A DNA stretch of 64,000 bases from Sympetrum striolatum. Its lineage: Eukaryota; Arthropoda; Insecta; Odonata; Libellulidae. The notes under the pieces were generated by a model, which was not told where the DNA came from, searched no databases, and saw only the letters and a program-made list of their open reading frames with translations. How positions within the stretch are numbered: the first letter of the stretch is position 1; the number at the start of each line of letters is the position of its first letter. The DNA lies in contig OX388351.1 in the NCBI GenBank assembly GCA_947579665.1, positions 2,976,001-3,040,000 of the forward strand. The letters run 5' to 3'. Shown here piece after piece: positions 1-12,375 of this stretch. A program made the translations under genes and the position numbers.

Positions 1-1310
1 TGTATTTTAGGGTCTATTCCTTCATACTATTCGGATTTTTACTTTCCCCATATTCATAGTTTATAGAATGTATTGCATTCAGGAAAAAAATTGACTTTGA
101 GATTTCAACAGAATTACATGTTTTGGGGTCCCTAGAATATGTTCTGACCATTTTTTGGAAGAAGTTTGTGTGTGTGTGTGTGTGTGCTTGTGGGCACTCT
201 AACGTGAAAACTATTACGCCTATTACTACCAAGCTTCACATATATACTTTAGTGTGCTGACAAAGTTCATTATTTTTTGCAGCAAAAAGTTTAACCGGAA
301 GTTGAGCTTTTTTTATTCCTGGAGGCAAATTTCCGTTTTTGTGAAATATCTCAAAAAAATAATATATTTAGGTATATATATAATATATAAATTATTTCCA
401 TTATCATCCTTGTGGTTACACTACATTTATGCTGTCATTTGGTTTGCTTTGTTGGATTTTTTTTCTTAAATTGAATGAACAAATGGAAGTGGGAAATGGC
501 AATGAGTGGTCTGTAACTGAAATTGATTAGACCCTTTGAATAGCGGTAGAATATTTTACACTTTTGTTATTGCAAACGTACAATATACAATGTATTTTAG
601 GGTCTATTCCTTCATACTATTCGGATTTTTACTTTCCCCATATTCATAGTATATTGAATGTATTGCGTTCACGAAAAAATTTGACTTTGAGATTTCAACG
701 GAATTACATGTTTTGGGGTCCCTAGAATATGTTCTGACCAATTTTTTGGAAGAAGTTTGTGTGTGTGTGTGTGTGCTTGTGGGCACTCTAACGTGAAAAC
801 TATTACGCCTATTAGTACCAAGCTTCACATATATACTTTGGTGTGCTGACAGAGTTCATTATTTTTTGCAGCAAAAAGTTTAACCGGAAGTTGAGCTTTT
901 TTTATTCCTGGAGGCAAATTTCCGTTTTTGTGAAATATCTCAAAAAAATAATATATTTAGGTATATACGATTGTTTATAAAAGTTTTAGAAAATGTAATA
1001 TTCTATAACTGCTGTGTTGATCATATTCTTTTATCGGTGATTGCTAAGGAGTTATTTGTGTAATACTGATAAACCGGAAGTAGCTGATTATGTAGTTTGT
1101 GGGCACTCTGGGTAAGAGTCAATTTTAACTGTTTTTCATCGAACATGTCCTGAAAAACATTACTTATAATCTTTGTGACGTAAAAGATATTATGATATAA
1201 ATTAATCACTTATCTTCCAAGTTTAGTTTGAATATAGAATTCGAAAATACTGTCGTAAATAAATTTTGACATTTTATACATGAGGAAAATCATGTGCTGG
1301 CCACATCAGA
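1..1310 (+). repeat. Family A dispersed repeat, tandem units in copy 1
   Basis: Head-to-tail units begin at 1 and 591 (tgtattttagggtc). Each holds a GT microsatellite, the words gtgggcactctaacgtg, and CCGGAAGT (295-302, 884-891). The last unit runs on into a related 3' part with another CCGGAAGT at 1074-1081. It ends with a signature, catgtgctggccacatcag, near 1291-1311. No convincing protein is encoded. The conserved minus-strand reading frames follow repeat conservation and include a His-Thr run made by the GT tract. Confidence 0.85.
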
Positions 1311-2396
1311 TTTTTTTTATGATGCATTGGAGCTACTTCTCAAGTATCCGAAAATAGCGTTTTTTTTGACATGTAGGTGTTTTCCTTGCTCTCGTTTTGA
1401 TTGATATTAGTGGTGTTTTTGATTGGGGCTGAATTTCATCGCATTTGAACAATGGTTTCCTTTTCTTGGTTAGGTTTTACCCTTGCATTGGTCTGGATAT
1501 TTTAATGTTCCAATATAGATTTTTAAAATTATAAAATATGTATAGAATTTATGCAATAGGATATATAAATAAATTCCTTATGATATCAATTTCGGAATAT
1601 GCTTGTCATATTATAGGTTACCATAAAATTATTGCATATTGTTACACAGATCATTTATGATTTACAATATTAATTATGTATTTTTACTGAAAATGGGTTG
1701 ATACTTAAGATGTAATGTGTTCTATTTTTCTGACAAACCATTACTTAAGGAAAATTATGAGACCTAATTTTAAAAATTTACATTAGTAATTGATTAATAT
1801 TATTCATTTTCAGATGCATAATTGCTATTCTTTATTGGCAACGTATCCATTTCCAATAGAACTTCTTATGGGAATATAATAGGTTGAAAGAAATTCATTG
1901 AAATATATTCTTTGTGCATCCAGTCCTTTGGAGCAATAGGTATGCCTAGCTAGTTTGGTTTGAGTACATTAAATTTTAACACAAGCTCCGCACTGCTTTG
2001 GGCACAAGGGTATAGCTCCACGATTGAGTAGTTGTTTTTTCACACGCCATTTTGGGAACTTTGCGTGCAAGGGCAAGTGTGGTTTCGTCCGAATGTGCAT
2101 CATCGTCCACTGCCATGGCCTCATTGAGGCACTGGTAACACAGAGTGGTGTATCATAAATGACTTTATGATGATTACGAATTAAAGTTTTATCTGGTAAT
2201 CAATTTCCTATCTATTACATTTAGACGTTTCTCCAAATATACCTTATCATACATTCACTGACTCATTCATTCATAGGGGATTACAATTGTAACCATATTT
2301 CATAAGTGTCACTGACTTGAAATTTTTTCAGCGTACTGGCCATAACATTTCATCACCAAGAAAAAATCGATTTTTAGCTTCAGTTTTCTGTGTTCG
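1311..2396. other. Single-copy-like part of the duplicated unit
   Basis: AT-rich sequence with no convincing reading frame. The part from about 2160 to 2402 is related to family B: it has the words cctatctattacattta and cactgactcattcattcatag, and a B-box-like gttcgatgct at 2393-2402. The duplicate is at 7117-8202. Confidence 0.5.
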
Positions 2397-4386
2397 ATGC
2401 TGACTACTATGGAAAAACAGTGGATATCGGCCACTAATGATCCAGAAAGGTAAGCATATTTCAATATAGTAAATTAACATGTGAAAACTAAACTAAACTA
2501 GCTTTATGGTAAAACTTAATCCAAAGTTTGAAAATTATTATAAATATTTGAGTGCATTTGAAGAATTATTCGCAGCAGAGATACAATAACCATAGACGGC
2601 ATTAGAAAGAGATGGTCAACAAAAGCAAACAACTCCTATGAGAACGCAGATGAAGATCATAAGTCAGCATTAGTTGAGGTCAACTTAATGAGGGACTAAG
2701 CGATGCAGTACCTATGTTCATTGAACCCCAGCAGCTAGGGGCAAAAATATTAGAAATCTTTGGATGTTGTTGGATAGGAACAGGGAAACCTGACTACTTC
2801 TTCAATATATTAACAGGACCTTCGAGGTAATGAATCAACATAGGGTTAAAATTTTAGAGTAAATAGGTTTAAGCCTAGAATACTTTGAAAATATCTAAAT
2901 AAAATTGGACAAAATTATTCAATTATTTTAAGGCCATAATTAATAACCCTTGTTTTATAGGTACCCATATGGAGAGGTCTACTTGTCTTCTGGTAACTTC
3001 AAAAGAGAGCTACCCTAGCAGAATAAAATTCTCACTATGGAGTGGTGTGATGCCACTGCCAGGTCGAGAGATTCTGCCAATCGAGTGGGTCTGGGTACCA
3101 CAAGGTAGCTCTTAAATGAAAGGTACCATTTTCAGAATACAGTTCTCTTCAGGGGAGGTGTAATGCCTCTCCTGTTTGAGAGGTTCTGCCCATGGAAAGA
3201 GGGTCTGTGTACCTCATGGTATCACTCAATAGAAAGCTACCTTTGGCAAAATAATATTCTCATCGACGATCAGGATTCCGATTGAGATGTTTTGCCCTTC
3301 AAGACTTTCTGGTAGCGATCAAAAGAGAGATACCATTTGCAGATACAATTCTCGTCACCGAGAGGCATTTTGCCTCTCTCGATAGAGAAGTTCTGCCCAT
3401 TATGGGATTAAAACTTGAAGATTTCATGTAGAGGGTCTGATCTGACCTCTCATGTTGAGAGAGACGTTTTAATAATCGATGCACTTTGAAAAAGGCATCT
3501 TATTTGTGATTATCGTTGGATGGAGTGATTCCAATTGGTGATGGCAAAATAAGGTATGTTTATCGTAAGATTTTAGAATATATTTTTTAAGTATTGGTAT
3601 CTGATTATCATTAGAAAATTATAATTTTTATGATTAAAATTTTTAAATTGAATATTAATGGTCTCTTTTCTAACCTTTCAGGAATGGGGTGCTTATAAAA
3701 ACACTATTGATAAAGGTGTACTAGTTTACCTACCTTAAAATCTCCACCTGAACGTAACTGTAGAAGAGGAAAAAGGTAAATTACATAGGAAAAGCAGCAC
3801 ATTATAAATTGCTCTGGCGACATAAGTCTTTCTGTACCTATTGATTTTGACTCGATACCATCACCTACTACCAAGCTATGATGTGGTAGAATTTGATGAA
3901 CCAGATACTTCAGGTTAGTTTGGGAAGGTTCGTGCAGGCTCTCCTCTTGAATAATCTAAGGTAACTCTATACCCATTTAATAGATCCTCATTTCAATATA
4001 GGTGTAGCACTAAGCATCCAAAATTGTAATTGCCTTATTTACCTGCCTTGTAAATATCTAACATGATTTTCTGTTCTTACTGGAATTTCAATTGGCATTT
4101 ATAATTATATTTAATATATTATTTGTTTGTCCTGTTATTCATATATAGAATATGCACTGAATGTTCCTCAAGTAATGCGAGAAGCTCCAGTGTGTTCCAG
4201 CTTGCAAATAAAGTGGAGGATGTTGGAAATGGGCAACTACTGTCTACAATATGGGACATTTGCTTAAAAGAGACACCACATTGCTGATAAATTCGTTGGA
4301 AGAATGGACGAGGTCTCTCGATGGCTCCTGTGGAGGGAGAGGGAAGTATAATGGCAGCCACTGAGTGCTCTAAGGGTGGCTTCAGA
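2397..4386 (+). pseudogene. Decayed multi-exon gene of unknown function (copy 1)
   Basis: I do not recognise the product. Exon-like blocks with GT-AG borders and matching phases are visible. Exon 1 is 2397-2449 (MLTTMEKQWISATNDPE, donor AG/GTAAGC at 2450). Exon 2 is 2576-2826; it joins in phase after ttcgcag, reads TITIDGIRKRWSTKANNS, and is open again one frame over (IEPQQLGAKILEIFGCCW) after a shift near 2690. Exon 3 starts at 2961 after ttttatag and continues in phase (YPYGEVYLSSGNFKRELP) to a TAG at 3016. Further blocks are about 3682-3913 (EWGAYKNTIDKGVLVYLP, after acctttcag) and 4149-4386 (donor GA/GTAAG at 4387). Phase agreement across two introns argues for a real spliced gene. The stops and shifts show it is dead, or that my exon borders are wrong in places. 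The ATG lies in family B-like sequence, so the true start may be elsewhere. Confidence 0.5.
3005..3440 (+). repeat. Imperfect tandem repeat of about 110 bp inside the decayed gene
   Basis: About four diverged units share the order: (ag)ctacc, gcagaata-ttctc, a direct or inverted gcctctc-type word, gagaggttctgccc, gggtctg, and tacctcatgg. They start near 3008, 3121, 3232 and 3329. The block sits in the exon 3-like region and may have encoded a repetitive protein segment, but all frames now carry stops. It is repeated at 8811-9246 in copy 2. Confidence 0.55.
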
Positions 4387-5205
4387 GTAAGATATTATTA
4401 CATATATTAGTTTCAATTCTATGCTTTGAAATGCATCTCTAAGTTTTCGAAAATATGTATGACCTAATTATTTCTTTAATCAAGTTTCAATGGTGTTATA
4501 TGATGTCAACTTATGTTTTAAAACGGTAATGATAAGTTAATTGGGTTTCGAGGATGATACAGTGGACTTAGGATGTGTGATGGGGAAAACCAGGCATTTT
4601 TTCATAAGCTCTTGCTCCAGTTTTCCCCTGTTAATTGTTGTGGTTCTTGGTTGGTTCTGTTGAAGTACTGTTAAATCCTCTCCTTTCAAAATATTTTTGC
4701 TCCGGCTTTTCCTTTCACATTGCTCTACGCTAGATTTGGGGATACATGATCATAATATTTTGGGGAGTTCATAATTTTTTATATATATTGCATGCATTAT
4801 TTGAGTTATAATATATATTTAGATATAATATTACAATTACTGTCAATATGTTCTGTTATAAAGGTTGCATTGTGACTTCCTCAATTTTCTATTTAAGTCA
4901 GCCAATGTCTGCAATCTTAACTAGCAGATTTTATTATATTTATAGGAATATTTCCAATTTAAGATCATAGACAAAGTTCGTGGGATGTATTTCTGGAAAT
5001 CTAAATTATTTCCATTATCATCCTTGTGGTTACACTACATTTAAGCTGTCATTTGGTTTGCTTTGTTGGATTTTTTTTTCTTACATTGAATGAACTAATG
5101 GTAGTGGGAAATGGCAATGAGTGGTCTATAACTGATATTTATTAGACCCTTTGAATAGCGGTAGAATATTTTACACTTTTGTTTTTGCAAACGTACAATA
5201 TACAA
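4387..5205. other. AT-rich sequence without a recognised gene
   Basis: Nothing recognisable apart from the start of family A-related 5' sequence near 5008. The duplicate lies at 10193-11012. Confidence 0.4.
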
Positions 5206-7120
5206 TGTATTTTAGGGTCTATTCCTTCTTACTATTCGGATTTTTACTTTCCCCATATTCATAGTTTATAGAATGTATTGCATTCACGAAAAAATTTGAC
5301 TTTGAGATTTCAAGGGAATTACATGTTTTGGGGTCCCTAGAATATGTTCTGACCATTTTTTGGAAGAAGTTTGTGTGTGTGTGTGTGAGTGTGTGTGTGC
5401 TTGTGGGCACTCTAACGTGAAAACTATTACGCCTATTACTACCAAGCTTCACATATATACTTTAGTGTGCTGACAAAGTTCATTATTTTTTGCAGCAAAA
5501 AGTTTAACTGGAAGTTGAGCTTTTTTTATTCCTGGAGGCAAATTTCCGTTTTTGTGAAATATCTCAAAAAAATAATATATTTAGGTATATATATAATATA
5601 TAAATTATTTCCATTATCATCCTTGTGGTTACACTACATTTAAGCTGTCATTTGGTTTGCTTTGTTGGATTTTTTTTTCTTACATTGAATGAACTAATGG
5701 TAGTGGGAAATGGCAATGAGTGGTCTATAACTGATATTTATTAGACCCTTTGAATAGCGGTAGAATATTTTACACTTTTGTTTTTGCAAACGTACAATAT
5801 ACAATGTATTTTAGGGTCAATTCCTTCATACTATTCGGATTTTTACTTTCCCCATATTCATAGTATATTATATATATTGCATTCAGGAAAAAATTTGACT
5901 TTGAGATTTCAACAGAATTACATGTTTTGGGGTCCCTAGAATATGTTCTGACCATTTTTTGGAAGAAGTTTGTATGTGTGTGTGTGTGTGCTTGTGGGCA
6001 CTCTAACGTGAAAACTATTACGCCTATTACTACCAAGCTTCACATATATACTTTAGTGTGCTGACAGAGTTCATTATTTTTTGCAGCAAAAAGTTTAACC
6101 GGAAGTTGAGCTTTTTTTATTCCTGGAGGCAAATTTCCGTTTTTGTGAAATATCTCAAAAAAATAATATATTTAGGTATATATATAATATATAAATTATT
6201 TCCATTATCATCCTTGTGGTTACACTACATTTAAGCTGTCATTTGGTTTGCTTTGTTGGATTTTTTTTCTTAAATTGAATGAACAAATGGAAGTGGGAAA
6301 TGGCAATGAGTGGTCTGTAACTGAAATTGATTAGACCCTTTGAATAGCGGTAGAATATTTTACACTTTTGTTATTGCAAACGTACAATATACAATGTATT
6401 TTAGGGTCTATTCCTTCATACTATTCGGATTTTTACTTTCCCCATATTCATAGTATATTGAATGTATTGCGTTCACGAAAAAATTTGACTTTGAGATTTC
6501 AACGGAATTACATGTTTTGGGGTCCCTAGAATATGTTCTGACCAATTTTTTGGAAGAAGTTTGTGTGTGTGTGTGTGTGCTTGTGGGCACTCTAACGTGA
6601 AAACTATTACGCCTATTAGTACCAAGCTTCACATATATACTTTGGTGTGCTGACAGAGTTCATTATTTTTTGCAGCAAAAAGTTTAACCGGAAGTTGAGC
6701 TTTTTTTATTCCTGGAGGAAAATTTCCGTTTTTGTGAAATATCTCAAAAAAAATGAATATATTTAGGTATATACGATTGTTTATAAAAGTTTTAGAAAAT
6801 GTAATATTCTATAACTGCTGTATTGATCATATTCTTTTATCGGTGATTGCTAAGGAGTTATAAGTGTAATACTGATAAACCGGAAGTAGCTGATTATGTA
6901 GTTTGTGGGCACTCTGGGTAAGAGTCAATTTTAACTGTTTTTCATCGAACTTGTCCTGAAAAACATTACTTATAATCTTTGTGACGTAAAAGATATTATG
7001 ATATAAATTAATCACTTATCTTCCAAGTTTAGTTTGAATATAGAATTCGAAAATACTGTCGTAAATAAATTTTGACATTTTATACATGAGGAAAATCATG
7101 TGCTGGCCACATCAGATTTT
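5206..7120 (+). repeat. Family A dispersed repeat, three tandem units in copy 2
   Basis: Units start at 5206, 5805 and 6395, spacing 599 and 590. They are followed by the 3' part ending near 7115 in the same wording (tgctggccacatcag). CCGGAAGT is present in the later units; the 5206 unit has ctggaag instead. The preceding 5' segment (tttccattatcatcc onward) is also repeated, at 5011, 5607 and 6198. Confidence 0.85.
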
Positions 7121-10100
7121 TTTTATGATGCATTGGAGCTACTTCTCAAGTATCCGAAAATAGCGTTTTTTTTGGCATGTAGGTGTTTTCCTTGCTCTCG
7201 TTTTGATTGATATTAGTGGTGTTTTTGATTGGGGCTGAATTTCATCGCATTTGAACAATGGTTTCCTTTTCATGGTTAGGTTTTACCCTTGCATTGGTCT
7301 GGATATTTTAATGTTCCAATATAGATTTTTAAAATTATAAAATATGTATAGAATTTATGCAATAGGATATATAAATAAATTCCTTATGATATCAATTTCG
7401 GAATATGCTTGTCATATTATAGGTTACCATAAAATTATTGCATATTGTTACACAGATCATTTATGATTTACAATATTAATTATGTATTTTTACTGAAAAT
7501 GGGTTGATACTTAAGATGTAATGTGTTCTATTTTTCTGACAAACCATTACTTAAGGAAAATTATGAGACCTAATTTTAAAAATTTACATTAGTAATTGAT
7601 TAATATTATTCATTTTCAGATGCATAATTGCTATTCTTTATTGGCAACGTATCCATTTCCAATAGAACTTCTTATGGGAATATAATAGGTTGAAAGAAAT
7701 TCATTGAAATATATTCTTTGTGCATCCAGTCCTTTGGAGCAATAGGTATGCCTAGCTAGTTTGGTTTGAGTACATTAAATTTTAACACAAGCTCCGCACT
7801 GCTTTGGGCACAAGGGTATAGCTCCACGATTGAGTAGTTGTTTTTTCACACGCCATTTTGGGAACTTTGCGTGCAAGGGCAAGTGTGGTTTCGTCCGAAT
7901 GTGCATCATCGTCCACTGCCATGGCCTCATTGAGGCACTGGTAACACAGAGTGGTGTATCATAAATGACTTTATGATGATTACGAATTAAAGTTTTATCT
8001 GGTAATCAATTTCCTATCTATTACATTTAGACGTTTCTCCAAATATACCTTATCATACATTCACTGACTCATTCATTCATAGGGGATTACAATTGTAACC
8101 ATATTTCATAAGTGTCACTGACTTGAAATTTTTTCAGCGTACTGGCCATAACATTTCATCACCAAGAAAAAATCGATTTTTAGCTTCAGTTTTCTGTGTT
8201 CGATGCTGACTACTATGGAAAAACAGTGGATATCGGCCACTAATGATCCAGAAAGGTAAGCATATTTCAATATAGTAAATTAACATGTGAAAACTAAACT
8301 AAACTAGCTTTATGGTAAAACTTAATCCAAAGTTTGAAAATTATTATAAATATTTGAGTGCATTTGAAGAATTATTCGCAGCAGAGATACAATAACCATA
8401 GACGGCATTAGAAAGAGATGGTCAACAAAAGCAAACAACTCCTATGAGAACGCAGATGAAGATCATAAGTCAGCATTAGTTGAGGTCAACTTAATGAGGG
8501 ACTAAGCAATGCAGTACCTATGTTCATTGAACCCCAGCAGCTAGGGGCAAAAATATTAGAAATCTTTGGATGTTGTTGGATAGGAACAGGGAAACCTGAC
8601 TACTTCTTCAATATATTAACAGGACCTTCGAGGTAATGAATCAACATAGGGTTAAAATTTTAGAGTAAATAGGTTTAAGCCTAGAATACTTTGAAAATAT
8701 CTAAATAAAATTGGACAAAATTATTCAATTATTTTAAGGCCATAATTAATAACCCTTGTTTTATAGGTACCCATATGGAGAGGTCTACTTGTCTTCTGGT
8801 AACTTCAAAAGAGAGCTACCCTAGCAGAATAAAATTCTCACTATGGAGTGGTGTGATGCCACTGCCAGGTCGAGAGATTCTGCCAATCGAGTGGGTCTGG
8901 GTACCACAAGGTAGCTCTTAAATGAAAGGTACCATTTTCAGAATACAGTTCTCTTCAGGGGAGGTGTAATGCCTCTCCTGTTTGAGAGGTTCTGCCCATG
9001 GAAAGAGGGTCTGTGTACCTCATGGTATCACTCAATAGAAAGCTACCTTTGGCAAAATAATATTCTCATCGACGATCAGGATTCCGATTGAGATGTTTTG
9101 CCCTTCAAGACTTTCTGGTAGCGATCAAAAGAGAGATACCATTTGCAGATACAATTCTCGTCACCGAGAGGCATTTTGCCTCTCTCGATAGAGAAGTTCT
9201 GCCCATTATGGGATTAAAACTTGAAGATTTCATGTAGAGGGTCTGATCTGACCTCTCATGTTGAGAGAGACGTTTTAATAATCGATGCACTTTGAAAAAG
9301 GCATCTTATTTGTGATTATCGTTGGATGGAGTGATTCCAATTGGTGATGGCAAAATAAGGTATGTTTATCGTAAGATTTTAGAATATATTTTTTAAGTAT
9401 TGGTATCTGATTATCATTAGAAAATTATAATTTTTATGATTAAATTTTTTAAATTGAATATTAATGGTCTCTTTTCTAACCTTTCAGGAATGGGGTGCTT
9501 ATAAAAACACTATTGATAAAGGTGTACTAGTTTACCTACCTTAAAATCTCCACCTGAACGTAACTGTAGAAGAGGAAAAAGGTAAATTACATAGGAAAAG
9601 CAGCACATTATAAATTGCTCTGGCGACATAAGTCTTTCTGTACCTATTGATCTTGACTCGATACCATCACCTACTACCAAGCTATGATGTGGTAGAATTT
9701 GATGAACCAGATACTTCAGGTTAGTTTGGGAAGGTTCGTGCAGGCTCTCCTCTTGAATAATCTAAGGTAACTCTATACTCATTTAATAGATCCTCATTTC
9801 AATATAGGTGTAGCACTAAGCATCCAAAATTGTAATTGCCTTATTTACCTGCCTTGTAAATATCTAACATGATTTTCTGTTCTTACTGGAATTTCAATTG
9901 GCATTTATAATGATATTTAATATATTATTTGTTTGTCCTGTTATTCATACATAGAATATGCACTGAATGTTCCTCAAGTAATGCGAGAAGCTCCAGTGTG
10001 TTCCAGCTTGCAAATAAAGTGGAGGATGTTGGAAATGGACAACTACTGTCTACAATATGGGACATTTGCTTAAAAGGGACGCCACATTGCTGATAAATTC

Positions 10101-11174
10101 GTTGGAAGAATGGACGAGGTCTCTCGATGGCTCCTGTGGAGGGAGAGGGAAGTATAATGGCAGCCACTGAGTGCTCTAAGGGTGGCTTCAGAGTAAGATA
10201 TTATTACATATATTAGTTTCAATTCTATGCTTTGAAATGCATCTCTAAGTTTTCCAAAACATGTATGACCTAATTATTTCTTTGATCAAGTTTCAATGGT
10301 GTTATATGATGTCAACTTATGTTTTAAAACGGTAATGATAAGTTAATTGGGTTTCGAGGATGATACAGTGGACTTAGGATGTGTGATGGGGAAAACCAGG
10401 CATTTTTTCATAAGCTCTTGCTCCAGTTTTCCTCTGTTGAATTGTTGTGGTTCTTGGTTGGTTCTGTTGAAGTACTGTTAAATCCTCTCCTTTCAAAATA
10501 TTTTTGCTCCGGCTTTTCCTTTCACATTGCTCTACGCTAGATTTGGGGATACATGATCATAATATTTTGGGGAGTTCATAATTTTTTATATATATTGCAT
10601 GCATTATTTGAGTTATAATATATATTTAGATATAATATTACAATTACTGTCAATATGTTCTGTTATAAAGGTTGCATTGTGACTTCCTCAATTTTCTATT
10701 TAAGTCAGCCAATGTCTGCAATCTTAACTAGCAGATTTTATTATATTTATAGGAATATTTCCAATTTAAGATCATAGACAAAGTTCGTGGGATGTATTTC
10801 TGGAAATCTAAATTATTTCCATTATCATCCTTGTGGTTACACTACATTTAAGCTGTCATTTGGTTTGCTTTGTTGGATTTTTTTTTCTTACATTGAATGA
10901 ACTAATGGTAGTGGGAAATGGCAATGAGTGGTCTATAACTGATATTTATTAGACCCTTTGAGTAGCGGTAGAATATTTTACACTTTTGTTTTTGCAAACG
11001 TACAATATACAATGTATTTTAGGGTCTATTCCTTCTTACTATTCGGATTTTTACTTTCCCCATATTCATAGTTTATAGAATGTATTGCATTCACGAAAAA
11101 ATTTGACTTTGAGATTTCAAGGGAATTACATGTTTTGGGGTCCCTAGAATATGTTCTGACCATTTTTTTGAAGA

Positions 11175-11210
<36 letters not shown>

Positions 11211-11613
11211 TGTGGGCACTCTAACGTGAAAACTATTACGCCTATTACTACCAAGCTTCAAATATATACTTTAGTGTGCTGACAAAGTTCATTATTTTTT
11301 GCAGCAAAAAGTTTAACTGGAAGTTGAGCTTTTTTTATTCCTGGAGGCAAATTTCCGTTTTTGTGAAATATCTCAAAAAAATAATATATTTAGGTATATA
11401 TATAATATATAAATTATTTCCATTATCATCCTTGTGGTTACACTACATTTAAGCTGTCATTTGGTTTGCTTTGTTGGATTTTTTTTTCTTACATTGAATG
11501 AACTAATGGTAGTGGGAAATGGCAATGAGTGGTCTATAACTGATATTTATTAGACCCTTTGAATAGCGGTAGAATATTTTACACTTTTGTTTTTGCAAAC
11601 GTACAATATACAA
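5805..11613 (+). repeat. Tandem segmental duplication, copy 2
   Basis: Second copy of the 5.8 kb unit. Differences from copy 1 are mostly single bases, for example gcgatg near 2700 against gcaatg near 8505, and cattaca against cattcata-type changes near 9945. The GT tracts also differ in length. The shared decay of the embedded gene shows that the gene was already broken when the unit duplicated. Confidence 0.9.
8203..10192 (+). pseudogene. Decayed multi-exon gene of unknown function (copy 2)
   Basis: Second copy of the gene at 2397-4386, offset by 5806 bases. All the proposed splice borders are kept: the donor near 8256, the acceptor before 8382, the donor near 8633, the acceptor before 8767, and the final block 9955-10192. 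The same frameshift near 8496 and the TAG near 8822 are present, so the gene was inactive before the duplication. A few extra substitutions distinguish it, for example aagagac to aagggac near 10075. I cannot assign a function. Confidence 0.5.
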
Positions 11614-12375
11614 TGTATTTTAGGGTCTATTCCTTCATACTATTCGGATTTTTACTTTCCCCATATTCATTGTATATTATATGTATTGCATTCAGGAAAA
11701 AATTTGACTTTGAGATTTCAACGGAATCACATGTTTTGGGGTCCCTAGAATATGTTCTGACCATTTTTTGGAAGAAGTTTGTGTGTGTGTGTGTGTGTGT
11801 GTGTGCTTGTGGGCACTCTAACGTGAAAACTATTACGCCTATTACTACCAAGCTTCACATATATACTTTGGTGTGCTGACAGAGTTAATTATTTTTTGCA
11901 GCAAAAAGTTTAACCGGAAGTTGAGCTTTTTTTATTCCTGGAGGCAAATTTCCGTTTTTGTGAAATATCTCAAAAAAATAATATATTTATGTATATATGA
12001 TTGTTTATAAAAGTTTCAGAAAATGTAATTTTCTATAACTGCTGTATTGATCATATTTTTTATTGGTGATTGCTAAGGAGTTATTGGTTAAATACTGATA
12101 AACCGGAAGTAGCTGATTATATACTTTGTGGGCACTCTGGGCAAGAGGCAATTTTAACTGTTTTTCATCGAACATGTCCTGATAAACATTACTTAATATA
12201 ATATACTTATATATAAGTAATCGTGACGCAAAAGATATTATGATATAAATTAATCACTTATCTTCCAAGTTTAGTTTAAATATAGAATTCGAAAATACTG
12301 TCGTAAAAAAATTTTGACATTTTATACATGAGGAAAGTCATGTGCTGGCCACATCAGATTTTTTTTTATGATGCA
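11013..12375 (+). repeat. Family A dispersed repeat, two tandem units
   Basis: Units start at 11013 and 11614. They have the longest GT tracts in the family here (about 11177-11210 and 11779-11805). The 3' part ends near 12360 with the ggccacatcagatttt signature. One fewer unit is present than in copy 2, so unit number varies between neighbouring copies, as expected for unequal exchange. Confidence 0.8.

Larger units (their letters stand above)
1..5804 (+). repeat. Tandem segmental duplication, copy 1
   Basis: This is the first of two near-identical head-to-tail copies of a unit of about 5.8 kb. The next copy matches base for base apart from scattered substitutions; landmarks at 1021, 3299 and 4119 recur 5806 bases later at 6827, 9105 and 9925. 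The unit contains family A repeats, then a largely single-copy stretch that includes a decayed spliced gene. The window opens inside a family A unit, so the true left edge is not visible. The low divergence points to recent duplication, or to an assembly duplication. Confidence 0.9.

Noticed and set aside
14..232. Minus-strand open frame with a His-Thr run, and its relatives at 604-828, 5219-5452, 5770-6036, 6408-6632 and 11627-11851
   Set aside because: The His-Thr run is the translated GT microsatellite. The frames are similar because the DNA repeat is similar, and diverged copies elsewhere contain stops.
11559..11879. Plus-strand 106-codon frame with a Cys-Val run
   Set aside because: It crosses the family A GT tract and is absent as an open frame in the sister copies.
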